64,000 nucleotides of DNA from CAZCAC01 sp964496575 (GTDB lineage: Bacteria; Planctomycetota; UBA1135; GCA-002686595), in NCBI GenBank assembly GCA_964496575.1, contig CAZCAC010000035.1, positions 10,275-74,274 on the forward strand, in the 5' to 3' direction. Within the stretch, counting starts at the first letter, position 1; each line of letters begins with the position of its first letter. The notes beneath the pieces are model-generated. The model was not told the DNA's origin. It searched no databases and was given only the letters and a program-made list of their open reading frames with translations. Shown piece by piece: positions 43,882-52,163 of this stretch. A program made the translations under genes and the position numbers.

Positions 43882-46254
43882 ATGCAATACCGAACTGCCG
43901 CCGGCACCGTGAGTGCCGTCCTGTTCCTCTCGTCCCTGGCCTCCCTCGCCTCGACCGGCGACGAGGCCGAGCTCCTGCCGAGCGGTGAGCGCGCCAAGGG
44001 TTACGTCGAGTTCCTCGCCGACGACGCCCTCCAGGGGCGCAAACCGGGCACCGAGGGGTATCGCATGGCGGCGGAGTGGGCGGCCGAACGCTTCCAGGCG
44101 TGGGGGCTCGCGCCGGCGGGCGAGAACGGAACCTATTTCCAGAACGTACCCGTTCGTCCGCACACCTGGAACACCGGCGTCCCGCGCCTCTCCGTCGACG
44201 GCCGGGAGTTCCTGCTGGACGACGAGGACTTCTCCATGAGCTCCCTCTCGACGCCGAGCACGGTCAACGGCGTCGAGGTGATCTTCGTCGGCTACGGGAT
44301 CTCCGCCCCCGACAAAGAGCTCGACGAGTACGCGGGCCTCGACGTCGAGGGCAAGGTCGTCCTCTGCTTCAAGGGCTCACCGCACGACGCCCCCGAGGCG
44401 ACCGGCTGGTTCGCCCCCTCCGACGAGGACGAGAAGAAGTCGGGGAAGGATCGGTTCAAGGAGGAGTCGAAGGACTCGAGCAAGATCAAGACCGCCTACG
44501 ACAAGGGCGCCGCGGCGGTTCTCCTGTACGAGCCCGACGAGGAGGAGCGGGGAGGCCGCAGCTACTGGTCGCGGTCGCGCGGAGCGAAGCTGGAGACGAC
44601 GCGCGACTTCCTCTGCTTCACCATCCAGGAGCGCGTCTTCCGGGCGATCATGCGGACCGACTCGCAGGAATCGACCTCCGGCTTCGGTCGTCGGATCGCG
44701 GACATGCGCCGCTCGCTGAAGGAGGGCGAGGTGTTCAGCCGCGCCACCGGCGTCCAGGTCACGCTCGCCGGGTACGACAGCAGCACGCCGATCGGCGAGG
44801 GCAAGGACCTCATCTCCCGCAACGTGATCGCCAAGATCGAGGGCACCGATCCGACCCTGAAGGGACAGTACGTGATCCTCGGCGCGCACCTCGACCACGT
44901 CGGCGTGTCCAACGGCTACGTGCGCAACGGCGCCGACGACAACGCCTCGGGCTCCGCGCTCACCCTGGAAGTGGCCCGGACCCTGGCGGAAGGCGGGTTC
45001 CAGCCCCGGCGGACCATGGTCTTCTGCCTCTGGACCGCCGAGGAGATGGGGCTCATCGGCTCCAAGTACTACGTCGCGAATCCCTGCGACGGCGTGACGA
45101 TGGACCAGGTGGTCACCTACATCAACGCGGACATGGTCGGCCTGGGCGACGGGATCGGCGCCCCGGGAGCCTTGAACTTCCCCGAGATCTGGAAGGTGCT
45201 CGAGAAGGACCAGGACCCCGAGGTGATGAAGATCGTCAAGGCCACCATCGGCGGGCCCGGCGGTAGCGATCACTCTCCCTTCATCGTGCTGGGAATCGAG
45301 AGCCTCGCGCTGATGACCCGCGGCGGCGTCGGCCACCCCGACTACCACCGCCCCGAGGACGACGCGGCCAAGATCGACCCCGTGATCCTCGGCCAGACCT
45401 GCCGGTTCGCCATGCAGGGGCTGATGAACGTCGCCAACGAGACCGAGACGGAGCTCCTGATCCCGAATCGCCTGACGATCTACGAGGCGGTGCAGGTGCG
45501 CATCGCCAACATCAACCCGGCGCTCGAGGACAGCTCGTGGAGCACGGTGAAGATCAAGGCCAAGGACGCGGCGGCGCTCGAGGCCGAGATTCACGACGAG
45601 GTGCTGAAGCTCATCCGCAAGAGCCGCGGCTCCGGCGACGCGGAGAACCCGCACCCCTCCCGCTCGGTGACCGTCGGAGTGGCCGATCTGAAGCCCTTCG
45701 GCGGCGACCTCCGCCTGCTCGAGCTGGCCGCCGAGCTGCACGGCTTCAGCCGGCTCGACATCCACGGCGACGACGGCGTCTGGATCGTCGACGGAAAACT
45801 GACCGATGCGGGGCAGAAGGCGGTGAAGCAACTCGAGAAGCTCGATCTCGTGATCCACCTCGTCTCCCCCACCGAAGCTCTGTTCGACGAGTTCCTCGCG
45901 GCCGCGGGCAAGCCGTTCCTCGTCACCGGCAAGTACTCGCTCGACGAGTCCCGGGCGGACCGCGTGGTGCAGAAGGGCGTCCTGCTCGGCGTCGACCTCG
46001 ACCCGAAGAAGGTCGACGAGTTCCTCGTCCGCGTGAACGAGGTCAAGAACCAGCTCGGCAAGCGCGAGCTGCTGGTGATCAACCTCACCTCCTCCGAGGG
46101 CCTCGACGAGGCGAAGCGACCGCTCTACCTCGGCCTGCTCGAGCAGGGCTGGGCCCCCCGCGAGATCCGCGGCACCCGCCGCCGTACCGGCGGCATCACC
46201 GGCGGAAACCTCGGCGCGATCGGCGCGACACCGCGTCGCAGTCGGTGGCGCTGA
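43882..46254 (+). CDS. Secreted M28-family metallopeptidase with PA domain and long C-terminal extension
   Basis: 790 aa with signal peptide (MQYRTAAGTVSAVLFLSSLASLAS). A PA-type insert (about 110-290) precedes the catalytic core: VILGAHLDHVG (His336), NGADDNASG (bridging Asp), WTAEEMGLIGS (Glu base and ligand), NADMVGLGDG and GGVGHPDYHRPEDD (final His). All five M28 zinc ligands are visible. Residues about 560-790 are an unusual extension with strands such as LDIHGDDGVWIVDGKLTDAG and GKPFLVTGKYSLDESRADRV, resembling part of a TIM-barrel (M19 dipeptidase-like) fold, and a basic C-terminus. It is probably an extracytoplasmic aminopeptidase. It is divergent from the DHDPS-like gene. Confidence 0.85.
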   Translation: MQYRTAAGTVSAVLFLSSLASLASTGDEAELLPSGERAKGYVEFLADDALQGRKPGTEGYRMAAEWAAERFQAWGLAPAGENGTYFQNVPVRPHTWNTGVPRLSVDGREFLLDDEDFSMSSLSTPSTVNGVEVIFVGYGISAPDKELDEYAGLDVEGKVVLCFKGSPHDAPEATGWFAPSDEDEKKSGKDRFKEESKDSSKIKTAYDKGAAAVLLYEPDEEERGGRSYWSRSRGAKLETTRDFLCFTIQERVFRAIMRTDSQESTSGFGRRIADMRRSLKEGEVFSRATGVQVTLAGYDSSTPIGEGKDLISRNVIAKIEGTDPTLKGQYVILGAHLDHVGVSNGYVRNGADDNASGSALTLEVARTLAEGGFQPRRTMVFCLWTAEEMGLIGSKYYVANPCDGVTMDQVVTYINADMVGLGDGIGAPGALNFPEIWKVLEKDQDPEVMKIVKATIGGPGGSDHSPFIVLGIESLALMTRGGVGHPDYHRPEDDAAKIDPVILGQTCRFAMQGLMNVANETETELLIPNRLTIYEAVQVRIANINPALEDSSWSTVKIKAKDAAALEAEIHDEVLKLIRKSRGSGDAENPHPSRSVTVGVADLKPFGGDLRLLELAAELHGFSRLDIHGDDGVWIVDGKLTDAGQKAVKQLEKLDLVIHLVSPTEALFDEFLAAAGKPFLVTGKYSLDESRADRVVQKGVLLGVDLDPKKVDEFLVRVNEVKNQLGKRELLVINLTSSEGLDEAKRPLYLGLLEQGWAPREIRGTRRRTGGITGGNLGAIGATPRRSRWR

Positions 46255-46333
46255 GGCGAATTGATCGAAGAGGAGCTCGTGCAGCCTCCGATCCCTTGCG
46301 ACGACTGATGCACCGGCGGCGAGATCGCGGCAG

Positions 46334-46354
46334 GCTCCGGGACCGGGCCGGAGC
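46334..46354. terminator. Hairpin between convergent genes
   Basis: GCTCCGG-GACCGGG-CCGGAGC is a perfect 7-bp GC stem in the 129-bp gap between the convergent PA/M28 and lipoprotein genes. There is no clear T-tract; it could act as a bidirectional terminator. Confidence 0.45.
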
Positions 46355-46383
46355 TCATTCCTCGTCCCGGCCCGCCTCCTGGC

Positions 46384-46797
46384 TCACTCCGCCTTCTTCC
46401 AGTCCTCCGGCGTGAAGACGAACTCGCCGGGAACCGACAGGTCGTGGGTCGTATCCCCCACGCGGACCTCGTCGCCTCGCCAGTGCACCGCGCCGCCATT
46501 CAGCAAGAAGTTCCAGGTGGAGGTCGCCGAATCGAACTGGTACTTCACCGCGCCGCTGATCGTGGCCCCCTGAAACACGGCCGACACCCCGTCGACGGTC
46601 AGGATCATCTCGCCCCCCTCGACCTCCACCGACCAGCTCCGGCCGGCGGGGCTCTGCTGGGCCATGATGCTCGAGCCGTCCATCAGCGTCCCGACGGTGA
46701 CGACGGTCCCCGCCGACGCGGCGCCTCTCGTGCCGGCGCAGGCCGTGAACAGCAGGGGGAGGAGGCCGGCGAGGAGGAGCAACAGGGTCTTGGGCAT
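46384..46797 (-). CDS. Small beta-rich lipoprotein
   Basis: 137 aa from ATG 46797, giving a lipoprotein signal MPKTLLLLLAGLLPLLFTAC (lipobox FTAC); the longer frame was rejected. The mature part is beta-rich with alternating strands (GRSWSVEVEGGEMILTVDGV, QGATISGAVKYQFDSATSTW, NFLLNGGAVHWRGDEVRVGD). No family is recognised; the pattern would fit a small beta-sandwich or lipocalin-like fold. It stands alone on the minus strand, convergent with the peptidase gene. Confidence 0.7.
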   Translation of the reverse strand: MPKTLLLLLAGLLPLLFTACAGTRGAASAGTVVTVGTLMDGSSIMAQQSPAGRSWSVEVEGGEMILTVDGVSAVFQGATISGAVKYQFDSATSTWNFLLNGGAVHWRGDEVRVGDTTHDLSVPGEFVFTPEDWKKAE

Positions 46798-47146
46798 CGG
46801 TGCGGGGGGTGGAGTCCGGCTGGAGCGAGTGCGCGGACAGCCTGACAAAGCGAGACGATGCGTGCCACTCTTCGCCGGGAGAGCGAGCCCGGCGGACCTG
46901 AGCTCGCGGTGAGAGCGCTCGAAGACGCAGTCCGTTCCTCGAGAGCCCTGGAATACTCCCCGGCCCCGGTCGTATCACAGCGCGTCCCCATCAGACGAAG
47001 CTCGACCAGGGGCGCGCGAGACCCGATCCGGGGGTCGCGGAACGAATCCTCGAGAAACAGCGTCCGTTCCACGACCATTTGTGCCCTTGACAGGACAGGG
47101 CCGAAAAGGCCCACGCGGCGCTCGGCGACGCGGAAGGAGTGAAGCC
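46798..47146. other. Intergenic region upstream of the 490-aa secreted protein
   Basis: About 349 bp between divergent starts. It holds the AAGGAG ribosome site of the downstream gene (about 47133-47138) and presumably both promoters. No repeat, RNA gene or small gene was recognised. Confidence 0.4.
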
Positions 47147-48619
47147 ATGAGATTCGCACGAAACGTGCTGGTGGGAGTGGTCTGCCTGGGAATCGGCCTG
47201 GCGGTGAACGCAGACGAGCGGCAACGCCTGCCCTACGGCGACCTCGCGAAGAACGCTCTGAGTCGGGCAGGGATGGCCGAGATCGCCCCGCACGCCTTCT
47301 CCTTCGAAGAGTTCCTCCACGCGGGATTCCTGCACGTACGACTCGGTATCTACGATCTCTACCTGCCAGCCGGGGATGAGCTCGAGGCCGAGGAGCTGGA
47401 GCACTACCGCGACATGGCGCTCACGCTGCTCGACGCGCAGCGCACGTGGCTGGAGTGGCTGGCGCCGGAGGTGAAGGGAACGCGAGAACCACTCGCCGAT
47501 CTGAAGAAGGTTCACCGATGGGTCTCCGGCTGGAAGATCGACAGGCTCCCGCGCGCCGCGACGGCCGGACAGCGGGAGCTGCTGGAAGCGCTGAAGGCCA
47601 AGAAGGACATCGGTCAATCCTCCAGCCGGCTCGCCGAGTACATGGGGAGCGGCGCCGTGCTCTCCCTCGACCGCGAGAAGCCCGTGTTCGAGCCGGTGGT
47701 CCTGGTGCCCGATCGGGAGCGTTTCGTCGAGATGATCTGCATCGGCGGCTGGTTGTACCCGGGGCACCGCACCACCTACTGGAATCGCCACATCACGCAC
47801 TGGACGCACTTCCACGTCGACCGCTACAAGTTCCTCTCTCTGGAGCTGACCGATCCTTGCCGCGTGGATCACGACTGGACCGCCGGGGTCCCGATGAACG
47901 ACCGGAATCCCGACGCGATGGCGCAGCAGGTCACCCAGCTAGCGTTCGGCTCGCTCCTCGACAACTACTACGGAGCGAGGATCCCGGCGTCGATCGCCGG
48001 AGCCCTCTCGGTCAACCTGGTCATCGACCAGTTCGGTGAGTGCGACACCCGCGCCGACGGCGACCTGCGCATTCGCCACACCGGGGCGCGCGAGGTCTTC
48101 GTGCCCGGGGGCAATCCGAACGGCGGCATGCTGCCGCCGCTCGGCGCCGCGAGCCGGTGGCGAGATCGCCAGGGAGCCGACCACTTCGTCTCGCTCCTGC
48201 GCCAGGCCCAGAAGCAGGGCGCGTCGCGCATCCGGAAGGCGAAGGAGAAGCACCTGCACTTCGAGTTGATCAGCGATTCGGGAGCCGCCCGACGAGTGGT
48301 CACCGCGCCGTTCCTGGGCGCCGGAGCGGCCGACGAGGACGCGGTGCCGCCGGAGTACCGGGGCGACTGGCTCGAATTCCAGCGCGCCTACCGCTCCTGC
48401 TTTCTCTGGTGGCTGCAGAACAAGGCCGAGCGGAGCGTGAAGAGCTCCGGCAAGTCCTTCGCCACCCTGCTCCACGACCTCGCCGGGGAGCAGAACGAGG
48501 AGGGAGACCTCGCCGGCGCCATCGCCCGCATCTACGACGGCCACGGGCTGAGCAGCGAAGAGCTGGGCAAGAAGGACCTTGAGGGTCGCTTCCTGCGCTG
48601 GCTCGGCAAGCAGCGGTAG
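47147..48619 (+). CDS. Secreted protein of unknown family, 490 aa
   Basis: ATG 47147 follows AAGGAG and gives a signal peptide (MRFARNVLVGVVCLGIGLAVNA). The mature protein is mostly helical with conserved-looking aromatic and His/Asp positions: FSFEEFLHAGFLHVRLGIYD, GHRTTYWNRHITHWTHFHVD, CRVDHDWTAGVPMND, FECD-like FGECDTRADGDLRIRHTG, FVPGGNPNGGMLPPLGAASR. The TAFLHDLAGE-like segment near the C-terminus reads SFATLLHDLAGEQNEEGDLA. The His-rich stretch could bind metal, but I cannot name a family or activity. No similar gene is in the window. It is convergent with the HspQ-like gene. Confidence 0.7.
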   Translation: MRFARNVLVGVVCLGIGLAVNADERQRLPYGDLAKNALSRAGMAEIAPHAFSFEEFLHAGFLHVRLGIYDLYLPAGDELEAEELEHYRDMALTLLDAQRTWLEWLAPEVKGTREPLADLKKVHRWVSGWKIDRLPRAATAGQRELLEALKAKKDIGQSSSRLAEYMGSGAVLSLDREKPVFEPVVLVPDRERFVEMICIGGWLYPGHRTTYWNRHITHWTHFHVDRYKFLSLELTDPCRVDHDWTAGVPMNDRNPDAMAQQVTQLAFGSLLDNYYGARIPASIAGALSVNLVIDQFGECDTRADGDLRIRHTGAREVFVPGGNPNGGMLPPLGAASRWRDRQGADHFVSLLRQAQKQGASRIRKAKEKHLHFELISDSGAARRVVTAPFLGAGAADEDAVPPEYRGDWLEFQRAYRSCFLWWLQNKAERSVKSSGKSFATLLHDLAGEQNEEGDLAGAIARIYDGHGLSSEELGKKDLEGRFLRWLGKQR

Positions 48620-48676
48620 CGGAAGCGAACGCGAGTCGCCCGACCCACTCGAACCGGGCGAGAGCCAGAGGTCCGA

Positions 48677-49027
48677 TCAGATTCCCCAGGGTCGGTCGTT
48701 GCGGAGGTACTTCCCGTCGGCCAGACCGCGGAAATAGAGCTCGAGAAGCGGGTGGACGACCTCGGCACCCGAGCCGTCGGCCTCGAGGTTGCTCTCGGCC
48801 GCGTAGGTCGTCTGCGGGGAGCGGTGCACCAGGACGTGATACCACGGCTGGCTCCGCGACGGCTGCGTCTGGTTCGACTGGTACCACTCGTCGGAGGCTC
48901 GACACCGGTGGTCGAGGTCGACGACGACGCCGCGGTAGCCGTAGCGACGATGCCGGACGAGGTCTCCCGGCTGGAACAGCGCCGGCGCCTCGTCCGCGTC
49001 CCGCTCCTTCTTCCGGTACATGATCAT
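48677..49027 (-). CDS. HspQ/YccV-like (hemimethylated-DNA-binding fold) protein
   Basis: 116 aa. The small beta-barrel pattern is clear: FQPGDLVRHRRYGYRGVVVD, DEWYQSNQTQPSRSQPWYHV, then LVHRSPQTTYAAESNLEAD, which matches the HspQ hallmark TYVAEENL. In E. coli HspQ modulates Lon protease; the fold also occurs in F-box protein 21. The C-terminal extension (LLELYFRGLADGKYLRNDRP) is longer than in E. coli. The gene begins 15 nt after the SRPBCC gene on the same strand, so they are probably co-transcribed. Confidence 0.82.
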   Translation of the reverse strand: MIMYRKKERDADEAPALFQPGDLVRHRRYGYRGVVVDLDHRCRASDEWYQSNQTQPSRSQPWYHVLVHRSPQTTYAAESNLEADGSGAEVVHPLLELYFRGLADGKYLRNDRPWGI

Positions 49028-49042
49028 CGGTGCACGCTCCGT

Positions 49043-49492
49043 TCAGTCCGTAGCGCCCCGCGCCTCGCAGTGTTCCTTCAAGCTCGCGAGCTCCGACTCC
49101 TGCGCCTTGCAGCCGGCCCTGCTCATAAGCCAGCCCATCAGGACGAAGAATACCTTGAAGAAGCCCTTGCCGCGAACGACCGAGTGCTGGGTGACGCGAG
49201 TTCCCGAGGCGATCTCCTCGAACAGGTACTCCACGTCGATGTCGAACTGATCGCCGTCGAGGTGCACCGCATTCCGGTGCGGCGGCTCGTGCGCGGTCAC
49301 GACCCCCTGGAACACCATCCGCCGCCCCCGATCCTCGGTGACGACGCGGAAGGTGGTCCCCACCATCCCGGGTTTCTCCTCGATCACCTCGTCCTCGACG
49401 CAGGTGATGCTCCACTCGGCGAGGTTGTTCGTGCTGTATTCGAAGACCTCGGCGATCGGGCGGTTGATGTCGACGCTCAGTCTGGACTCCAT
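49043..49492 (-). CDS. SRPBCC (START/Bet v1-like) superfamily protein
   Basis: 149 aa from ATG 49492, chosen because AGGAG lies upstream; ATG 49519 in the same frame has no ribosome site. The N-terminal strand and helix SRLSVDINRPIAEVFEYSTN is the classic start of polyketide-cyclase/START-like proteins, followed by curved strands (GTTFRVVTEDRGRRMVFQGV) and a long C-terminal helix. This fold binds hydrophobic ligands in a cavity. Cytoplasmic. Ligand unknown. It precedes the HspQ-like gene. Confidence 0.75.
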   Translation of the reverse strand: MESRLSVDINRPIAEVFEYSTNNLAEWSITCVEDEVIEEKPGMVGTTFRVVTEDRGRRMVFQGVVTAHEPPHRNAVHLDGDQFDIDVEYLFEEIASGTRVTQHSVVRGKGFFKVFFVLMGWLMSRAGCKAQESELASLKEHCEARGATD

Positions 49493-49611
49493 GGGCTCCG
49501 GCTCCTGGGTTGGCGCCATTGTAGGCTGGTCGCCACCGACGGCCAGGATCTACCGGTCGAGCGAGGCGCCGGCCTTCACGGATGGCGGGGTCCGGAGATT
49601 CACGAACCGCG

Positions 49612-50718
49612 CTACACCAGCTTCGGCGCCCAGTAGGCGTACTCCTCCTCGAGGTGCAGCCGATCGGCGAAGCAGAAGCGTTCGGGGCCCCACCGCTCGA
49701 CCAGGCGTTCCCGCAGGGCGGGGAAGACCCCCTCCTCGACCATCAGCGAGAAGAGCCTCTCGTCGGCGACCTCGGTGGTCGGCGGGAAGTACATCTCGCG
49801 CAGGGTGATCGTCGCGGCGGACTGACTCCAGCCCCACTCGATCACCTCGTCGATGCGAGAGAGGTTGCGGTTGGTGACGACGATGTTCAGGTGCAGCTGC
49901 AGACCTTCCACGGCCGCCAGGACGCCGGCGATGTTCTCCTGGATCTTCTCCAGCTTGCTCCCGCGACGCACGTCGCCGAGCACGTCGGGATCGACCGAGT
50001 CGAGGGAGATGAAGAGCGAGCTCAAGCCGCTCGCCGCGAAGCGGCCCCAGTCGTGCCGGTGCAGGAGCGTCCCGTTGGTCACCAGGATCAGGCTGTCGCG
50101 CGGCCGCCCCGCAGAAGCCGCGACCGCCTCGAGGAAATCACAGAGCTGCGGGCTGACCGTGGGCTCCTGGCCGCAGCCGATCGCGAACTGCTCGACGCTG
50201 TTCACGCGGGACTCGAGAAAGTCCCTGAATGCCTCGAGATCGATCCGCTCCTTGCTGCGCAGCGCGATCGTCGGGCAGTAGACGCAGGCGAGGTTGCAGG
50301 TGTTGGCGATGTCGATGCGCAGGGCGTGGAAGTCGAGCGGCGGTCCCTCGGCGAAGCGCGAGAAGATCGCGGGCGAGATGATCATCTCCTGGATCGTTCG
50401 GCTCACCGGGACCGGAGAGCCGACGAGCTCCCGACCGGTCTCCGCACACCGCACCGAGACGCCGAGCTCCTCGGTCATCGAGAGGAACTCCGGTGGAAGA
50501 TCGAAGAAGTAGCCGTAGCGGCCGGTTCCCTTGCCCGCGAGCAGGAGGTCGCGCCGGAACCGGTGCGCGCTCGTGCGGCCCAGCTCCCGCTCACCGCAGG
50601 AGATCGAGAGCTCCACGGCGACGTCCGGCCGGTCGGGACACCAGCACCACCCCGCGACGTGGGTGACGTCACAGGCGTCGACGTAGCCTTCGATCGACGG
50701 TTCGGGGGTTTCGTTCAT
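49612..50718 (-). CDS. Radical SAM protein with N-terminal GW-rich beta domain
   Basis: 368 aa from ATG 50718. The first 80 residues (YVDACDVTHVAGWCWCPDRP, then VAVELSISCGERELGRTSAH and FRRDLLLAGKGTGRYGYFFD) form a beta domain I know from glycosyltransferase-containing proteins of alphaproteobacteria. The radical SAM core starts at IANTCNLACVYC with the CxxxCxxC [4Fe-4S] cysteines 141, 145 and 148. It continues with VNSVEQFAIGCGQEPTVSPQ, LILVTNGTLLHRHDWGRFAA and SLFISLDSVDPDVLG. No SPASM cysteine cluster is visible at the C-terminus. The substrate is unknown; neighbours suggest surface glycan or glycolipid modification. It is divergent from the amidotransferase gene. Confidence 0.82.
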   Translation of the reverse strand: MNETPEPSIEGYVDACDVTHVAGWCWCPDRPDVAVELSISCGERELGRTSAHRFRRDLLLAGKGTGRYGYFFDLPPEFLSMTEELGVSVRCAETGRELVGSPVPVSRTIQEMIISPAIFSRFAEGPPLDFHALRIDIANTCNLACVYCPTIALRSKERIDLEAFRDFLESRVNSVEQFAIGCGQEPTVSPQLCDFLEAVAASAGRPRDSLILVTNGTLLHRHDWGRFAASGLSSLFISLDSVDPDVLGDVRRGSKLEKIQENIAGVLAAVEGLQLHLNIVVTNRNLSRIDEVIEWGWSQSAATITLREMYFPPTTEVADERLFSLMVEEGVFPALRERLVERWGPERFCFADRLHLEEEYAYWAPKLV

Positions 50719-51056
50719 GGTCGGTCTCGCCGGGAAGCGCCGGTGATACGCCACCGGGCGGTGACGGGCAACCCCAAAAGCACCGGGAGTCGCCGGTGCG
50801 GGGGGGCGGATGATCGAGCCCGCCGGCGATTGCGCCCTGGAGACGTTCGTGGGAGCATGGACTCTCCCGGACCCTCGCGAACTCCACGCAGGAGCCCCCC
50901 GATCACACGATTCCGGCGGGGCGGCGGTCTGCGGCGACGGGCTGAACACGACGAACGCCCTCGCGGCGACCTTTTCGCCCTGACCCGCGACTCTCGCGGC
51001 GAGGCGAGCTCCCGATCCGCCACCTCGCCTGCCGTGAACGACCCCGCCGTGCTACC
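50719..51056. other. Divergent intergenic region between radical SAM and amidotransferase genes
   Basis: About 338 bp with no recognisable gene. Promoters for both are expected here; no strong boxes, repeats or RNA structure could be assigned by eye. Confidence 0.4.
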
Positions 51057-52127
51057 ATGAGCCCGGAGGACGTGCTCGTGACCACCGATCAACTCTGCCG
51101 GACGTGCTTGCTTCCGGCCTCCTATCCCGGCGCCCAGCTGAACGAGGACCAGCAGTGCCGGGGGTGCACGCTCGGCTGGGGGATGCCGGGGCTGCGCCCC
51201 GTGGCCGAGCTGGAGGGTCTCCTCGCCTCGAGACGAGGGGAGCAGTACGACTGCCTCTGCTTTCTCAGCGGAGGACTCGACAGCAGCTACCAGCTCTACC
51301 TCGCGGTGAAACGCTTCGGCCTGCGCGTGATCGCGATCAACTACGACGGCGGCTTCACCCACGAGCTCGCCCAGCAGAACCAGCGGGTCCTCTGCGAAGC
51401 GCTGGGCGTCGACTTCTTCCGGTTCAGGTCCGCGGGGCAGTACGAGCGGAAGTTCATCCGGTACTACCTGGCCGCCACCAGGGGCACCTGGAACTTCTGG
51501 GGCACCTGCGCCCCTTGCCAGTCGATCCTGAAGCTCCTCGCCGGCGACCAGAACCTGCGGGGCCGGATACCGTTCGTCCTGGCGGGCACCAACCCCTACG
51601 AGAAGGAGATGGAGATGCGGTACCGCAAGAGGAAGTACCTCATCTTCCTGCGATACCTCCTGAGGATCGCTCCTCATCGCTATCCCGCCGCCGTCGCCAA
51701 CGCAACGCGTGCCTTCCTGTGCCTCAACCGGCTGAAGGCGGAGTACCGCGTCTTCAGCAAGAGCATGGCTCCGATACTCGGCGCGAGCGACTCCTCGGGC
51801 GAGAACGAGATCATCGCGGTGGACATGTCCCGGTACTTCGCCTGGGACCCCTTCGAGATCGCAGATCTCCTGAGGAAGGAGGTCGGCTGGGAGACCCCGG
51901 AATCGCCGGAGATCCCCCTGCGCTTCGACTGCCGCCTCGAGCCGTTCGCCTGCTACCGGGCGAAGGACGCGTTTGGAATCACCGACTTCGGGAGGATCTA
52001 CTCCAACCTGATTCGCGGCGGGCTGAAGAGGCGCGAGGAGGTGGAGGAGGACTACAACCGCGTCGAGGATCGCGAGCACATCGAGCAGTCCGTGCGACAG
52101 CTCCTCGACGAGCTGGAGTCGTCCTGA
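51057..52127 (+). CDS. N-acetyl sugar amidotransferase (PP-loop ATP pyrophosphatase)
   Basis: 356 aa, cytoplasmic. A zinc-type cysteine set (C14, C17, C34, C37: CRTCLLP and CRGCTLG) precedes the PP-loop FLSGGLDSSYQL (71-76 SGGLDS), which binds ATP. IAINYDGGFTHELAQQNQRV, GTWNFWGTCAPCQSILK and LAGTNPYEKEMEM follow, the pattern of the WbpG/LpsA family. These enzymes amidate or convert N-acetyl sugar acids during O-antigen and surface polysaccharide synthesis. The partner ammonia-supplying subunits (HisH/HisF-like) are not in the window. The tail is acidic. It lies near glycosyltransferase and radical SAM genes, supporting a surface-glycan role. Confidence 0.82.
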   Translation: MSPEDVLVTTDQLCRTCLLPASYPGAQLNEDQQCRGCTLGWGMPGLRPVAELEGLLASRRGEQYDCLCFLSGGLDSSYQLYLAVKRFGLRVIAINYDGGFTHELAQQNQRVLCEALGVDFFRFRSAGQYERKFIRYYLAATRGTWNFWGTCAPCQSILKLLAGDQNLRGRIPFVLAGTNPYEKEMEMRYRKRKYLIFLRYLLRIAPHRYPAAVANATRAFLCLNRLKAEYRVFSKSMAPILGASDSSGENEIIAVDMSRYFAWDPFEIADLLRKEVGWETPESPEIPLRFDCRLEPFACYRAKDAFGITDFGRIYSNLIRGGLKRREEVEEDYNRVEDREHIEQSVRQLLDELESS

Positions 52128-52163
52128 CCGGCTGTCCGCGACCGGACGGGCCTCACCCGAGCC

